Origin: Brugia malayi
Lineage: Eukaryota; Nematoda; Chromadorea; Rhabditida; Onchocercidae
Reading direction: 5' to 3'
DNA length: 64,000 nucleotides
Assembly: GCF_000002995.4 (NCBI RefSeq)
Contig: NW_025062475.1
Location: 7,444,187-7,508,186, forward strand
Below the pieces are notes generated by a model. It searched no databases, was not told where the DNA came from, and was given only the letters and a program-made list of their open reading frames with translations. This document shows, piece after piece, positions 38,230-51,403 of this stretch. Position 1 is the stretch's first letter, and each line of letters starts with the position of its first letter. The position numbers and the translations under genes were made by a program.

Positions 38230-41200
38230 TTAGTCCTTGAGGTAATGATACCAGTATGCAATATTAAAAACACTGAATAGCGTCGGGAATAATATTGCTG
38301 ATAGTTTGTCAATGTATTGTGTTGCTTGCTCCTGAAAAATACCATTCAATAATTTTGAGAAAAGGAGCTGTGACACTTAATAAACATTAGATCATCAGAA
38401 CACTAAGATTATCCGATCCGGTTATTTTACATAAAGCATTTACAGGTATAGTAACAGGAAACGACCTCACGATGCTAATGATCAAACTTTTTTTACTAAA
38501 TTCTTAATGTGGCTATAAATAACTACTAATTTTGTCTAAATTAATGTAGACTGATATATCTTAATAATTAGAAACCTTAAGGCTGATTTAAAATGATTTG
38601 GAACTTAAAATCATTGCCGAAAAATACAAAAATTGCGAAGAATTCGCATTAGAAATGCGAACTGAAATAAAATAAAGCAAAAAATTATGATTTATACAAT
38701 AAATTTCTACAAATCACAAAAAATAATGTAAGCTTGATGAAAGATCAATAAATATATTTTTTACATGATTTACCCTTTGTTTGGAAAGTGAAGCAGGATC
38801 GTATGATGGTACTGGAATGGATGAACAGGATTTTGTGTTAGGTAATGCTTCTTGTTGTAAGCAACTACAAGGGCCTGCTATTGAAGCCATAGTTGCTTTC
38901 AGGTGATCATTAAGACCATAACCCGGCGGTATGTAACCGTAATCATTACCACGCGCAAGATTTATCAATGCATTCTCTTCCTCATTTGCTAGTCTCCGTC
39001 TGTAATACATTAACCATGTAGATCAACTGAGCAGAACTTGACCCACTGATCAATTCATCTACATTCATCCGTTTATTCAAATTAAACTGAAGAAAACTTG
39101 AATATCTCTTTTCGAAATGTCTCCAGTAAAATATGTTGTGTGACGCTAATAATCTAAGAACTTGACCTAGGAAGTAGGGAATTCGTTTCATAACGGTCTT
39201 GGTGCATTAACTTGATACTATCATCATCCTGATGTACTGCTGGCGATACCTTTACCGCTACCGGCTTCGGTGGGTCCAGTTCTTCCCTGCTCAAATATCC
39301 GACCCAGGCAAGCTCTAATAGTGAACAGAAAACGAAGGTCATACAACTCAGCATCCAAACATCTATTGCCTGAAAATGAGTCGTTATTTTATTTAAGAAT
39401 TCTTCAACTTTCGTTTTTACTGGAAGCAATAGAGAAACGACAAACCTTGACATAGCTGACCCGTGGTAAATTTCTTATAATATTACCGAACTGAAAAGTC
39501 ATTGCAAGTAGTGAATTAACGCCCAGCATTGTTCGAGCTGGTATTGCTTTAGAACCAAGGGCAAATGAAATCCATGCTAAATGTGAAACAATTAATAGAG
39601 TAATCGTACGAAGATTGAATTAGTTAAACGAAACTTACAAGTACCAATTTTTTAATAGATCGTTCGTTTTTTAAAGGAATATTATTTCTTCCACTAACAT
39701 AACATTTAGTGATTATTCATTGATAATGTAGTGATAACTATCTTGATGCCACCAGCAACAGGAAAAGTCCAAGTGAGAGGAAAAAGCTTTATGACGGGAA
39801 ATATTTAAATCAGCTAAGCAACTTACATATACAAATGGTAAGATAAGTTGGAAGATAAGCTTGTAAAATATACCATCCAGCGCGTCTTTTAAAATGAAAT
39901 TTCATTGTTAATTCATGCCAAAAACCAGCTGGATAAGGCTAAAAAAGTCTTCTTAAACACAATACTGGAAAAAAAAGGACCCACTTTAATTAATTTTATT
40001 TTTCATCACGAATTTAATAGCATTGTTAACTTCGATGATTCTACAAACCCTAACCGCTAAATATATTCGCTTTTCTGTTTTCATCCATCTTTTTGGATGT
40101 AAGGAGCTAATTACATAAAATCGTAATGTAGCCTAAAAGTAATCGACAGAGACCAATAATCGATTAGTTTATCGATTGAATAATCAACAATAAAATATAA
40201 CCTCTGTCTTCCTGAGATTCTCAATACCGGTGAGTTCATAATCAGCCAGTTCCATTTTTTCACGCATTTTCGAAACACCAAGTGGTGACCAAATCATTTG
40301 AACTTCATCGGTATTATAGCTAAATAGAAACGCGGAAATGCATTTTATAAAATTATACCAAAACACTAAAGATAAAAGCAAAGATAAAAAAAAAAGAATG
40401 AACATCGAATTTTTCTCATCTCTGAAATGAAAAAAAAAAAAAAAAAAAAAAAAGAGAAAGAATTCTGAAAGGCGGAACGTTTTGTCAGTTCAGAAGCTCA
40501 AATAATATATAATGATCAATCACATGTATATCGCACTACAGTATCCAAAAAAAGAAAAAAAAAATGAAATTAAAATTAATTTGAGAAATTTTAGCCATTG
40601 CCAATTTATTCACAAATAACACACAAGTCTATATTTTAATTCTGTAGATGGTAAGTTTGCTTCGTTTCAACATTTCTTTCCTTTTCACTAATTTCATAGC
40701 GAACTAATAGTCAGGATCACATAAATCCTAAGTCTAAATCATAAAATAATTGTCATATTGTATATTTAAAAAGTTCAAAGCTTGAGAAACTCACTTAAAA
40801 CTTTCGAAAGTAAGCGAGCATGTAACATTATCGAAGGGAAATCTTGTTAAATCCATGGTGCATGGTCCTGGAATTGACATTTTTTCTTTAAAGTCCATAA
40901 ATTTCAATGTCAACATTACCTTTTTCTCGTCATACCTGTGTATTATTATTTGTTGTTCTAGAATTCTTCAAATTTGATTCTTAATTTTTATTCGTATTAT
41001 CTGAAAGTTTTATATCTCTTCTTGCTATTTAACCACTGATGGAAAATCAAGTCCAAACAAAATTTGGGATAAAGTAATTTTCCCAAGCTATATTATGGAA
41101 TTTTAAAATCGAAATTGCTAAGCTATTTTTTTAATATTTTTGACTCGAAAATTTGAAATATTTCATTTGGATAATTGCAAAAGCGCATCAAAAAAGCAAA

Positions 41201-44200
41201 TTTAATAAACTATGTAGAAAATGACAAAGGAATTTCAAAACACCAAGTTTCGAATATAGAATCAGAATGAAAGAGGAGAACAAAGAAAAAAATATACTTT
41301 GCACATTTAGAAGCTACTATCCTACAGGCTTTTCTTTCTCATTTTGAACTTCTACAACTGAAGTAGGAAACTTGAATTTCTTATAGCTTCTTCTAATTTA
41401 GCAAAAGTATAAGGGATAGAAAAAATTATTTTTGTTTTGCTAAAAACCTTAATTTTCTAATAAATTATCATAGAAATCTTCTATTCAGTGATATTTTTTC
41501 CTCCTGGATATATGTTGGGAAGTAACTTAAGCATACATAAATAAACAAAATGTAGTATTATATGAAGATTTAGGGTTTAAAACAAAACAAGATATACAAA
41601 GAAAAAAGATAAACCTTGCAATTTAAGTCTATAATTGGTCCACACTGATCCATTAGAATAAATCATTAAAAAAATGTTTGGAAACGGACTTCGGTGTATA
41701 TCAGCGGTTTTAGAATTGATAAAACATGAGTTAGGAGTCCAGAGTTTCTCCAACAAAACGCTATTCAGCGACAAATTATATTTACAGGGTTTCATCCAAG
41801 AATAATCCAAAGCAGGATCCAGCCACATCTCACTGATGTAAATATCCAACTGCAACTAAGTTTTATTATATGTCAAAAATTTCCCAAACAAAGGATGTAT
41901 TTAAAAAAGCAGAAATTTTACTGGCAACGAAAGAATTTCATCGCCAATCGCATTTGCAATTCCACTTCATTATTTTGCCAGATTATTTCTATGCTATTTC
42001 ACTTCATCAATAGCCAAAAATCTTAGACAGAAACATTGGAACAGTACTGGTTACTCATTTCAGCTTATATTATTTGCACTGCAAACAAAAAGAAATGGAC
42101 TGGTTTGTTATTTAAAAATAAAGAATTTACTTGAAAATCGGAAGTGATATCACTAATCGTTGTGATCTCTTGTACCCAAACCTCGACCTGAACAATCACT
42201 GAATCTCCTGGAATTTTATGGCGGTTATATTTTTTGAGAATAGTTTCCAGAATGAATGAATCATTGGCGCAATTTTGTTCACGTTTTATCTTATCACCCG
42301 CTGAGAGTGCTGAATGGTGATAATGGGGATACTGTAATTGTTCCTGCTTTCCGTTAATTGATTCAATTACTGGACGTAAACCACCGTACTCATCCATTTG
42401 CCAATCGTACAGTCTGAAATTGTGAAAGTAATAAGCACTTTATAATAAATTTTATTTAAAAAACAAAATTTCAAGCTAAATTTTGGATACGGAATAATTT
42501 CCTCAAAATTCTCCACCTCTTACGCTATGAATAATGCAAAAGTTGCCAATTTTTCAAACAATTTGTGGAAAAAAACTACCTACTCAACCTTCGAAGAATT
42601 CTTGAGTTCTTCCTGTACATCGTTTGTCTGAAAAGGAAACTTTTGGTATAATTTTTTGGAAATTTTCTCACAAACACTTTTTAATTAATTTTTTGTAATT
42701 TTAAGGATCACCAAAAAATCTAATGCAAGCAATAAAAGAATATTATACAATAGTTGCCAAGGTCTATCTGTTCAGCCTTTGAGAATGTTAAATCTATGAA
42801 AATGAAATTTCTATTTTATTTTGCCATTCTGGCTTGAATTCAGCAGCTGTTCGTTCAATTTTCGTGCTGGTAGACGATAAGCCTAAAATGAAAAAATTTC
42901 CATGCATTTTACAATTCATTTAGTCTTTCTATAGTTCAAGCTTTAGTTTCAACAAATTATTAGAATTTTTGCTTTCCCTCCTCTTTGATAAAAAAAACGC
43001 AAAATTTCCTTTTGCTATCGGAATTTAATTTACTTTCTTTTCCACCAAAACGATTTTGAAATTTTGGATTTCAGTAATTCAACAAGAAAATTCATTTTAT
43101 TTCCACCTTAATTTCTTCACCTCTTCCACTTGAAATGTATAATGAAAAGAGTTGATCTTCAAACTTATTTGTTACTTATTCTTGCAATAAGTAAACAAAT
43201 TGTGTCAATAAAAGAAATTTAGAAAGTCGAAAATAAATTCCTTTTTATAATTTATTTCGAGCTATTAAAAGATCCTTTGCTCCTTTTTGTTATGGATGAA
43301 CTATACTTTTAACAAAACTCTGCTTTGGTTAACCAATTCCGAATAGACGAACTTTTATCAAGTCTAACAATGATTATTTGAATGAAGCAATAAAGATGTG
43401 ACAGAAAGGATGGTATCTAGCTACTGTCTAATCAAATGTCCAGTTCTTATCAACATATGCGGTGGGTTTTGTGTATGATAAAGTTATGCGTTAGCCTTGA
43501 TTTTATGATGTTGTAAAAATCCTAAGATAATCTTAAAGGAACTGAGAGCAGGGAATTTTTGAATTCTGAATGCTCCTCTCTAAATATAATGCCAACATTT
43601 TTCACTGACCTCAAATCTGGTACTACTTCTTTATGGCATTTTTCCTTCCTTGGGACTATTTTCAAAGGCAGTAAAACTGAAGTCCTTTCTCGATTGTACA
43701 TCGAACAGCCAAAAGAGTACATCTTCTGAGGACGAAGAGAAGAAAGGATTTTGTTGGAAGTGGTGGGTGAAGTAACAAGTAGTCAGGCATGAGAAGGATG
43801 AAAAAGGTGCAAAGCAGATAAGGAAGATATTCGATTGAAATACATTTTCTTTTTTCTGTTAAACATTCAAAAATTGTACCAGAGCAAATGTCTTTTAACT
43901 AAACCAGTCGCAAAACTCACTCGTTTTCCGTGTAATTTGAAAAATTTTAAAGATACTATTAAAAGGAATTTTTATCATTATGTTTATGATTTCAAATGAT
44001 AATTGAATCAAGCAAGGATTTCTGCAATTTTTAGACCGTCAGAATAACACAGAGTGGAAAATTCTTTGGTAAAAGGTGAGATGTGAATACAAATGGCGAA
44101 ATGTAAATTCCAATTTTAGGTCCTGAAAAATTCTAGACTTCAAAAATAAAAGAAAAACTCCGATATCTAGAATCCGATAATCCCTGAGATAAACCATTCA

Positions 44201-46191
44201 CCATTTACTTTTTCGATACTTTGAATTTGGCCACGAAATTTTACGATAGTAAAAAAATTTTTGTCTGGTTAAAACTATTTGTTGAATCGGAAACTAGATT
44301 AATACGCTTTCGATATTTGATTGGTAATAGTATTAGTGACGATAAATGATGCAACAAAGTTACTTTTAATGATAGAAATTAATGAAAACAATAGTACTCA
44401 TTTTGTTGCTAGTATTTAGTATAATAATAAATGGAATAATATCAATTTTGATATTATTTAATTATAAGGATGATTAAGCCTCAATGATATTATGAATAAC
44501 CTTGAACAAAAGATAGTATATTGAAGTATATGTAAAGTAAAGTAGGGTGAATCTACTTAATTTTCGAAAGAACCTTTGATATGCTTTTTGGAATTCATTC
44601 TAATCTCTTCCTTTATTTATGAAAATTATTCTAAATTGATCTTTTTTGAAAACCTTTAATCATGGTTTCTTTCATCGAAGAATTTTCAGAATATTTGCAG
44701 ATTGCATCTATTTTAGAAATGAAAATAAGTTCTGATTGTATCAGTTTGGAATTAAAAAAGAGTGCATAATTGAAATAACAATCCCTTGTTAATTGGATGC
44801 ATTTTTCAATAAATACCAATGCATGAATTTAATTTGCAACCTCAAAAATAATAGCACAATGAGGAAAAATAACAAAGCAACAGATGGATTTATTTAAATT
44901 ATATAATTCATTAACCTATTAGTGGGAATAAGATAATAAGGTTCGTAAAATGAATGGTAGGGAGAAATGCAAATGACATCTCCGGAAGATATTCAAACTT
45001 GAAAAATATGTTTGTTAGTTGCTGAAGGGATAAGAATCTTTCTTCCTTCTTTACAATCTTTTCTCATTTCATCCTATTATTTTTAAGGCTGTTTGTCATT
45101 TCGAATGAACTCTATATTCAAGAATAAATTAGAGTATACTCAGCAGGAAATATTCAAAAGGAATGAATTCAAAAGAAATTCTTAAAAAAAATTCAATAGA
45201 AAATATTCAAAAGGAATAAATTAAATGGAAAATATACTGAAGAACGTCTAAGGTATGTAATATAAATTAGGAAACAGACATAATCAGACAAAAAAAAAAA
45301 AAAACATAGACATAAAGGATAAAGAAAGAATGAATCTCAGTGTTATGCCTGATTAAGAATTTGTCAACTAATACATTATGCATTTGATGACCATCTTTCC
45401 TAACATAATACTATGAAGTTAGTTTAGCTTTCCAGTCCATTTATACAGAGTACAATGTAGCATATCTGTTGTGACAAGTAAATGAAATCATTCGATCCAA
45501 AGTCAATCCGTCTAATTGTATTATAGTCTTATTACAGCTTTTTCATTGAAGTCTTTAAAATTTTTTATTAAAATTTAATTTAAATTTGTCAATTAAAAAT
45601 AAATTTCAAAGTTCAAAATCTGTTTGATCAATAAATTTTCAAGAAAGACATGTCATATCAAATTTCACAATAAAAATTTTTCTCTCATCAGGAGGACATC
45701 AAAACTTACTGGTAGGGAAACTATCTGGAAATTGAAAAAATAAATACCAAATCAGTTTGAATAAATATCAGTTATATTTTATAATTGACTAATAATTCTA
45801 TTAAACATTATGTTTTTACAGCAACAAATCATGATTAGCCGCTAAGCATAATTGTATTATGATTTGTGGATAAATTATTGTTAAGTTAGCATAGAAAATA
45901 ATTTCATGCCTTTCAAGTACCAATAAAAAGATTCAAAAGCGAATCTCTTTTTTATATGAATAGAATCAACCCATCTCAACAACATAGTATCATGTGTCAC
46001 ACCATAAGGGAACATTTTCAAGTCTAAGCTAATCTGAATCAACAAGTATAAAGTAAATCGGTGATGCAAAAAAAAAATGCCCTAAGTAAAAAGAAGCAAG
46101 AGAAGAGCGGGGATTACCTTGAGTGGATCAAATTGATTCGGGAAGAGGAGCAAATTATAGTAATAAGAAGCAGACGATCGAGGTAGTGCAT
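38230..46191 (-). CDS. Cys-loop ligand-gated anion channel subunit (nematode LGC/ACC-like)
   Basis: Eleven exons (46191-46118, 42627-42589, 42413-42131, 41849-41615, 40867-40795, 40319-40202, 39938-39827, 39576-39446, 39369-39167, 38999-38774, 38331-38230) encode 531 residues. A signal peptide (residues 1-24, [12 protein letters not shown]) precedes the ligand-binding domain with [18 protein letters not shown], and a Cys-loop [15 protein letters not shown] (C213-C227, 13 apart). M1 is near 296-319. M2 begins [23 protein letters not shown] before M2 marks anion selectivity. M3 is near 358-380. A cytoplasmic loop of about 120 residues follows, and M4 ([19 protein letters not shown]) is just before the stop. 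The M2 and [15 protein letters not shown] stretch resembles nematode acetylcholine- or amine-gated chloride channels more than GABA-A. The ligand is not deducible. Confidence 0.9.
40431..40453. repeat. Homopolymer A tract
   Basis: A run of 23 A lies in channel intron 5, between the exons at 40319 and 40795. It is a simple repeat. Confidence 0.9.
42628..46117 (-). other. Large first intron of the channel gene
   Basis: This intron of about 3.5 kb separates the signal-peptide exon from the rest of the gene. It contains no recognised nested gene. A short exon-like stretch at 42830-42890 on the minus strand ([10 protein letters not shown] after an acceptor) cannot be joined in phase and has no good donor. 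Long first introns often carry enhancers; none is identifiable by eye. Confidence 0.55.
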
Positions 46192-47308
46192 TGAATGGTA
46201 GCCGCTCGTGCTGTCACGATGGCCTGAATTGCTAATCCTTCAAGAGTGGCCGTTTGGCTAGCACTAACACACTGATTTGTTTTCTAGTTGCATGTTCCGA
46301 ATGCCTCTTTCCTTACTCCATCTTCTTCCTATCTGTCCTTTAAAAGAAATTTCCATTTTTCACAAAAGCTACTTTTCAAAAGAACATCACAGTGAATGAA
46401 TGAGTGATGATAAGTCTTACTCCTTATTTTCAAGTTAAGCATACATTTGCTATGCTGTAAACAACTGAATCAAACAATCAACATGAAAACAAATAAGTAA
46501 ACATTATATTTATTCATCTGTTCATATACATACATACATCATACACAGACACACACATGCATAACACAAGCGTATATGCTTGACGCCACATGTTCAAACT
46601 AGGCTCTTAAGCTCCCACTTCTATATAGTACGTCGCATGTTTGCGTCTCTTCTTGTGTCTATGTATGCATAATATCGGAGTGTCATCTTTCAAGCCTAAC
46701 ATATCCTTTGTCGAGAATGCAGTTACGCAAGTGTTACAGCCAGCATCCTTATCTCTCACATGACTTATCAGGCTACCACTAATTTCACTACCGACCGTAT
46801 AGGAATTTTTCCTGGTTTAGAGGAAGAGGAAGAGAATATAAGGGCTATTATCCTCAAGCGAAGAAAAAACTTTAGATACATAAGTTAGGATAACGATAAG
46901 CTGTGTATATGTCTATGGATTTGCTAGAAGTTTCAAAATGAAAGTTTTTAAAAAAGACTTTATCTTTCCTTTCACCTTTAATTTCCAACTGACACATTAC
47001 GACATCATTCGAGAATTCTAATTTCAGCATTTTAGTTAGAGATTCAATAAATAACAAAATAAAGATAAATGAATAAATATAAAACTACTCAGTTAATTAG
47101 CATAAATGATGCATGATGCATCAGGGTTTTGAAATGAAATCAACTGTTGAGTAATTTAATTATTAGCATACATTTCTATCATTAAGAATAAAGAAAAAAG
47201 CCAATGAGAAGGTAAGATTTTACACTTTTTGAATTTTATCAAACTTAGAGGAACTAAACGCAAATATGCTACAATTTTACACAAAAAGTATAAGTAATCA
47301 GTGAATAA
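46192..47308. other. Upstream region of the channel gene
   Basis: A possible trans-splice acceptor (AATTCAG, AG at 46225-46224, minus strand) lies 33 bases before the channel ATG. The rest, including short CA/TA-rich stretches near 46,520-46,560, shows no gene. Confidence 0.45.
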
Positions 47309-49945
47309 TTATATTTCCTTTTTAAACTTCCTTTCAAAATATTCCATGTATCTGGGAAGCGTGAATCCATCTGTAGTTGGAGAAAATTTCCGAAGTGTTT
47401 GTTCAAAACCTTTCACTATAAACTGAGCTATGATCTGCTAACAGCACAATGGACATGTATAATTCCTGCAAAGTACAAAATAATATGTTGCTGATTAATT
47501 TTAACATCCCGTACAACTAATTTTTTATTTCTACCATATGTTTGTCGAAAGTAGTGTTCTCTAATAGTAAATTGATAAGAAAACTGTGATTTTCTACAGA
47601 TTAGAAAAGGTTAACAATACTCAAGGATAACTCTATGAATACGTAGCAAAGAAATAGGCGAAACTGACCGCAGGCTAATCTTGCATGTAAAAAATCTGGG
47701 TTCCGAAACAAAAACTGAGGAGAAGAGAAACTATGTATGTAAAGGAGGCAATCTACGACATCTTCATTCAAATGCATTCATGGTTGATTTTCAAAAAAAA
47801 AAAAAAAAAATTAAAAAAAGAAAAAGAAACAATAAAATTGATGTTTTTTTCGGAAAAGATGTCAGACGAGACAATGAGATTTCTGGGACTATTACTTAAT
47901 GAGAATTATTGTTAATTCCTTTCAATTTGTAGTCTTGAACAAGATATTCCATGCCAACAACTAAAAGGTGTGCAAGCCTTCTGTATACAAACGGTACAAA
48001 CTGTCAAATCACAAACAGCAGAAAAAAGAAAATATGGTTCAATAGCGAATATCAAAATCGTCTTTCAAAAAAAAAAAAATGATAAAAAGCGGTTTATCGT
48101 CTAGACACATGCTAAACCAAGTTTTAGAAATTTTCCAGTTTTTTTTCGATCCATCAAAAAATGGAAACAACAGCATATAATTTAATTAAACAATTGGTGA
48201 ACAAAAAAAGTAATACACTTTGAACTTATTAAAATCAAAAAACAACTTCGCCATCAAAGCTTCTTAGATCGTCACCACCGAAACCATTGTTACAGTCTTC
48301 ACAACAATCCAATTAATATCGCTGGATGTGGTAATTTTCTTAAAAAAAGTTGTTTGAAAGTGAGAATTTATAAAGCAACTTTAAAGATTATTTTAGATAT
48401 TCTACTGCTCTATATTAGCTTTCTTAAACTTAAGTTGAAACTTAAGTTTTTTAAACTTTATGAAGTATCAGGCAAATCAACAAAAATTCTTTTTTCAAAA
48501 CTGGAAGAAAACAGAATTGTAGACGTCACTTATTTTTTACAAATGACTATACCTAAACAATCAAACCTAAATATAATACTTGCCCAATACTTTATAAAAT
48601 TGAAATCTGTAAACTAACAATAACAACAAACCGTCTTAAGAAAGCTGCATTCAATTCCATAGACAATTAGTTGCACAAATGAGCAATACAGAACTAGGCG
48701 GATTATGTAATCTTCAAAGTTGCACAAATAGTTCAGTCTGTAAACTAAAAATGCTGCAACTTTTTAAAAACTATAGATTTAAATTTAATTCACTACCGCT
48801 ACATGCAGTTGCTGTCACATTCAACGTGATTTAAGTGATTTAAGGTGCAAGTTTTATTTGGCATTTCTAGTTTTTTGGATATTCGAACAAGGATTAAATT
48901 TTAAGCAGAGAGAGAGGTTTTAAACAGAAGAATTAGACAAAAAAAGAAAAAAAAAAAAAAAAAAAGGATTGGTAGAACGTTTATTTGAGTTGTTAGAATC
49001 ACTAGTAAAGAGCAGAACTTGCTTTTTCGAAGAAACACACATTTACCTTGACACGTCCAACATTATCATCTTCAATAATCTGTCTAGTCCGACATAACCT
49101 ATCAATTTCGTTGATAAATATAATCGAAGCAACATTATGAGCTAAAGCATGGTCGAAAAGTTCATGAATTAATTTCTCACTTTGACCAATCCATGTTGAA
49201 ACAAATCTGAGGAACAAACCTGCAGCGAGTCGAAATATGAATTAGTTATGTGGAATTCACTATATAAAATCACGGCTTCTTTGCCATACGAATTTGTTTT
49301 GACTTAATGGCGAATGGCATTAATTGAAGAATCACTGAAATATTAAATTGAATTTGAAGAATTTAAATGATATGATGCTTTAAACGATATTACTCGCCAT
49401 TAAATCATGCGGGAAACGCTTATAAAATTAAAAATAAAAAAAAAAAAAAACTAATGACTTCTACTTGTAATTAAGCATATTTTACCTAGTAAAATCTCAT
49501 AGTCATTTTCCGCGCAGCAGACTGAGATAAACATGTTTTACCTGAAATATTTGTTTTTTTTTAATCCACTTTTATTTTCATTTTAAATATTTCTGCCAAA
49601 GATTTCATTTTAAATGGACCATAATCCAATTAAAATTGGAAGCTTTATAATATCTTTGAAACTTTTACATATATTTTAATGTATTTTGCAGAAAAATTCA
49701 ATTGAGATATCTTATTTAGATAAGTGAATAAAATAAGCAAGGAATTAGGTAATACTATAGAGGTGACAAGAAAAAATTAGTTCCTGATGAATAGTGAATG
49801 CAAACCAGGGATTATGGCTTGATGTAACATTCGGATACAACACAGGATCAACCACGGCTTCCGTTAGAGCCGTGCTAACAATTACTAGTTCAACAATATC
49901 ATCCTTAGCAGGAAGTTGTGACTTGTCTTTAACAATGGAACAATG
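47309..49945 (-). pseudogene. Decayed VPS4/katanin-type AAA ATPase (fragments)
   Basis: Three minus-strand pieces, in the expected order, resemble an AAA ATPase of the VPS4/katanin group. About 49935-49785 reads DDIVELVIVSTALTEAVV...NPW, matching the region just before the P-loop. Exon 49206-49047 reads WIGQSEKLIHELFDHALAH, IIFINEIDRLC and VGRVK, matching GESEKL...IIFIDEIDSLC...RRIK. Exon 47415-47309 reads GFEQTLRKFSPTTDGFTLPR, YMEYFERKF and a stop, like the C-terminal helix. No intact GPPGTGKS is visible; only a weak GKT remnant lies near 49,520-49,550. Walker B has Asn in place of the first Asp. The leftmost ERTIV-like stretch is in another frame. A divergent expressed gene with unseen exons remains possible. 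Confidence 0.45.
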
Positions 49946-51403
49946 GTACGTTCAGTAGCTTCTCTTCATCCAGTAAGAGTCGAGAATACTCGATGAAGTA
50001 TTCTGGAAATTAACAAAAATTCGAATTTTTATAAAATTTATATCAAACTAACACGAATTCTTTTTTTCTGTACCGGTAGAATTTCAGATCATTTTCTAAT
50101 AAATTGATAACTTTCGTTTTTTTAATAGTATTATTGAGATGGGAAATTTCACAAACAATATAACAGTGGCATCACTTAAGACATTAATTCATTTTAATTC
50201 ACTAATTTTACAAACTGACTTCATAGAAGAAAGAAATAGTTGTTGATTAGAAAATTTGCTGTCTTACAGTGAGTGCAAGTCAACTGAGTAATATCCACGA
50301 AAAATCACTTTTGACATAAGACACATGAGGGTGGAAATGACGACAAATATTTGACAGCTCGAACAGAATATGATCCTTATTTCCCATGAAAAAAACACAA
50401 ATAACATATATTAATCTGTAAACTACCTCTCAGAGACGACCGGAAATTTCGAAAAAAAAAATGACTACCTTATCAGAAATAATTGTTGGTGATGGTTTTT
50501 TGTTTGTTTGCCAGTATGTAATATTTACTACGTACAGCAGCGTAGAGTGAATTCTCTCAACCTTATATTTGCTGACACCCCAGAATGATTTGATATCTGT
50601 AATTTTTATTTATGATAATAACAAACAGTCTGTTACTAAAAAGATTAATTCCCTTAGTTTGTGCCAAAATACAGTATTCAACCCTCGGCTGTAATAAACT
50701 GATCCTTTTCTCATCTCCAAGCACCTTATTTGATGCCCTGTAAACTGCAGCACTCTACATTTTTGTATAATAGATTATACGAAGCCAGAATCCGGTTTTC
50801 CTGTGTCTTATACACTGAATACTGCGGAGCTCCCAACTGATACACGAATTTTATAACTAGGAAATAGAAACCGGTTTGCTGGAAATAGTAATGTGGAAAT
50901 TAGCACTTCCCATCTAACAACAAATTTGATAATCAAGAAAGGCTTTCCATGTATGCAGATCATCAGCTTAAAACAACTTTACATGTTAAGTGAAAGTTAA
51001 GTTAAGTGCTTAAGTTAAGTGCTATTTAATTTTTTGTATTTTACACAAAAATACAAGTTTTTGAAGAAATGCAGCACGTAATGAACATATATATTTTCAA
51101 ATACTACGCAATATTACCATTTCGTCATAAAACTTATACATGATAGTACTCTCAAGAACCAGTAAGAAAAGCCAGTCCATAGTACATCACACAGATACCA
51201 CGTACCTAGTGTTTCTCTCTTTCAGGTTTTCTTTTGAAGGTAATGCATGTTCTGGAAATGCGCACTCAATATTTCGAAGCAACAAATAAAAATAAAGAGA
51301 TCATATAAGAATCATGAAATGTATTTTAAAATTTTATTGGTTAAAATTTTATTGATTTCATTCTTAAGCTAACAGTCAATATTGATTAAAATTAAGGTCA
51401 AAA
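49946..51403. other. Intergenic, ATPase remnant to ROGDI
   Basis: No gene is recognised. A short imperfect TTAAGT repeat lies at about 50,990-51,025. The 3' end of the ROGDI gene is just right of this segment, with an AATAAA (minus) near 51,331-51,340. Confidence 0.5.

Noticed and set aside
39167..39190. Read-through of channel exon 9 into LLPRSSS and a stop
   Set aside because: The donor CTAG|GTCAAG joins in phase to the exon at 38999 and on to an M4 segment, so the read-through would truncate the receptor before M4.
42830..42890. Possible extra channel exon ([10 protein letters not shown] after TTTTAG, minus strand)
   Set aside because: No GT or convincing GC donor follows. Including it breaks the phase between the signal-peptide exon and the exon at 42627, which already join cleanly.
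47681..47915. Two overlapping Lys-rich open frames on the plus strand
   Set aside because: Their length comes from an A-rich low-complexity tract (about 47,791-47,830). No domain and no splice context.
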